A program made the translations under genes and the position numbers. This document shows, piece after piece, positions 63,410-64,000 of a stretch of DNA of 64,000 nucleotides. The notes below the pieces were generated by a model. The model had not been told where the DNA came from. It was given only the letters and a program-made list of their open reading frames with translations, and did not search any database. Numbering within the stretch: the first letter of the stretch is position 1; every line of letters starts with the position of its first letter. This stretch comes from Linanthus parryae (Eukaryota; Streptophyta; Magnoliopsida; Ericales; Polemoniaceae): positions 22,193,001 through 22,257,000 of the forward strand of contig JALGPY010000003.1 in assembly GCA_023055425.1 (NCBI GenBank), in the 5' to 3' direction.

Positions 63410-64000
63410 TGACACGCTCCAACTGCAAGTGTACAACTGTCGTGTGTAGTAATAAACCGGAATTCGGGCTATCGAACCCAAGGGACTTTGTTTAAACTAA
63501 TTATTATTCTAAACCTTATGTGGGCACGTCGCAAGTTGTGTTTTGTTCTAATTCTACTAAAATAAAAATGCAATATTCTCAATTAACCGAGTGAAATAGT
63601 TCACGATTAATAAAGAATGAATTTTAGAGTTTTTGTAATATAAGGGAAAAATACCGAGAATTCTCTAGGTTCACTAGGTTGATCTAAACTTATGTTTTGA
63701 TTCGTAAAACAACCACGTATATTTTATTATTAATCAAGCAATATTAAACTTACCGAGTTACCAAGCAAGTTCACTATACTTAAAACCAAAGCAAACCGAG
63801 TTACCAAGTTTATTCTAGCTTTTAGCATGCATTAAAACCATAATTCTACTTTAACGATCCTAATTAACGATGTCGAGTTACATTGATTCGACTAGGTGGA
63901 TTATTCAATTTACCGACTAATTCCCACGGAGTTACCACGTGAAAACTAATTAAGTTTATCTCTACGTTAGCTACTCGCAAAGATAATCTGATTACAAACA
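63410..64000 (-). repeat. 5' LTR of the Athila element, truncated by the window end
   Basis: On the minus strand it ends GGAGCGTGTCA, six bases before the primer site. The visible 591 bases carry repeated ACCGAGTTACCAAG words (63750-63800) and no gene. Confidence 0.82.

Larger units (their letters stand above)
59098..64000 (-). mobile_element. Athila-type gypsy element, 5' part only
   Basis: From right to left: LTR (63410 to beyond the window), tRNA-Asp primer site, leader, gag-protease-RT-RNase H. The element breaks off at about 59098, before integrase and the env-like region, and joins host-like sequence. The RNase H connection text (VVADHLS...LENKKQEDVPI) is still recognisable up to the break. 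The 3' LTR is absent. Confidence 0.88.

Overview
The window looks like angiosperm nuclear DNA, probably from a dicot. It is AT-rich, contains many nested LTR retrotransposons, L1-type LINEs and MITEs, and has intron-split gene fragments with GT...AG borders. I see no bacterial operon, phage gene, CRISPR array, rRNA or intact tRNA gene. I cannot name the species. Almost all long open frames are retrotransposon polyproteins, and nearly all are broken.

Layout. 1-1010: LTR-like sequence, probably Athila-type, resuming after 11621. 1016-11616: an Angela/BARE-type Copia element with target duplication AATGT. Its 5' LTR is itself interrupted by a 2.1-kb non-autonomous LTR element (1149-3231, minus strand). 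About 11750-19640: an L1 LINE split by a Sirevirus-like LTR (12538-13554) and a cluster of Ale/Retrofit-like Copia pieces (13850-19053). A solo Angela LTR (17481-18912) sits inside the primer-binding site of one Ale-like piece. A tRNA-like, SINE-type sequence follows the LINE stop codon (about 19655-19738).

20197-25866: a young Reina-like chromovirus (minus strand, 489-bp LTRs with 4 differences, target duplication CCTCC). It landed five bases upstream of the ATG of a small host gene exon. Paralogues of that locus occur near 50.0-50.5 kb and 58.3-58.5 kb. 26.2-33 kb holds gene-like but decayed sequence: a CT-rich leader exon, an unidentified coding relic, and a MULE-type PB1-like fragment broken by a 13-bp duplication. 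A 1.8-kb block (33093-34980) recurs in direct orientation at 47903-49680.

36095-42815: a Tork-like Copia element (minus strand). It is followed by a CACTA terminus (ending 43146), a foldback repeat, a promoter-like duplicated block with a T36 tract, a LINE (45025-47109) with a perfect 12-bp target duplication, and a Tourist-like MITE. 49.7-59.1 kb is the least transposon-dominated part. It holds copies B and C of the host gene family, a 0.7-kb direct duplication and a three-exon plant-mobile-domain (PMD) gene fragment. 59098-64000: the 5' part of an Athila element (minus strand) with a tRNA-Asp primer-binding site. It has an in-frame stop, an altered RT active site and no integrase.

How it fits together. 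The host sequence is a locally duplicated set of small multi-exon genes of unknown function plus a PMD gene. Successive insertions, often one inside another, have pulled it apart, and the insertion order can be read from target duplications and interrupted LTRs. I found no convincing new defence or metabolic system. The best candidate for something undescribed is the repeated small gene family near 20-26, 50-52 and 58-59 kb.
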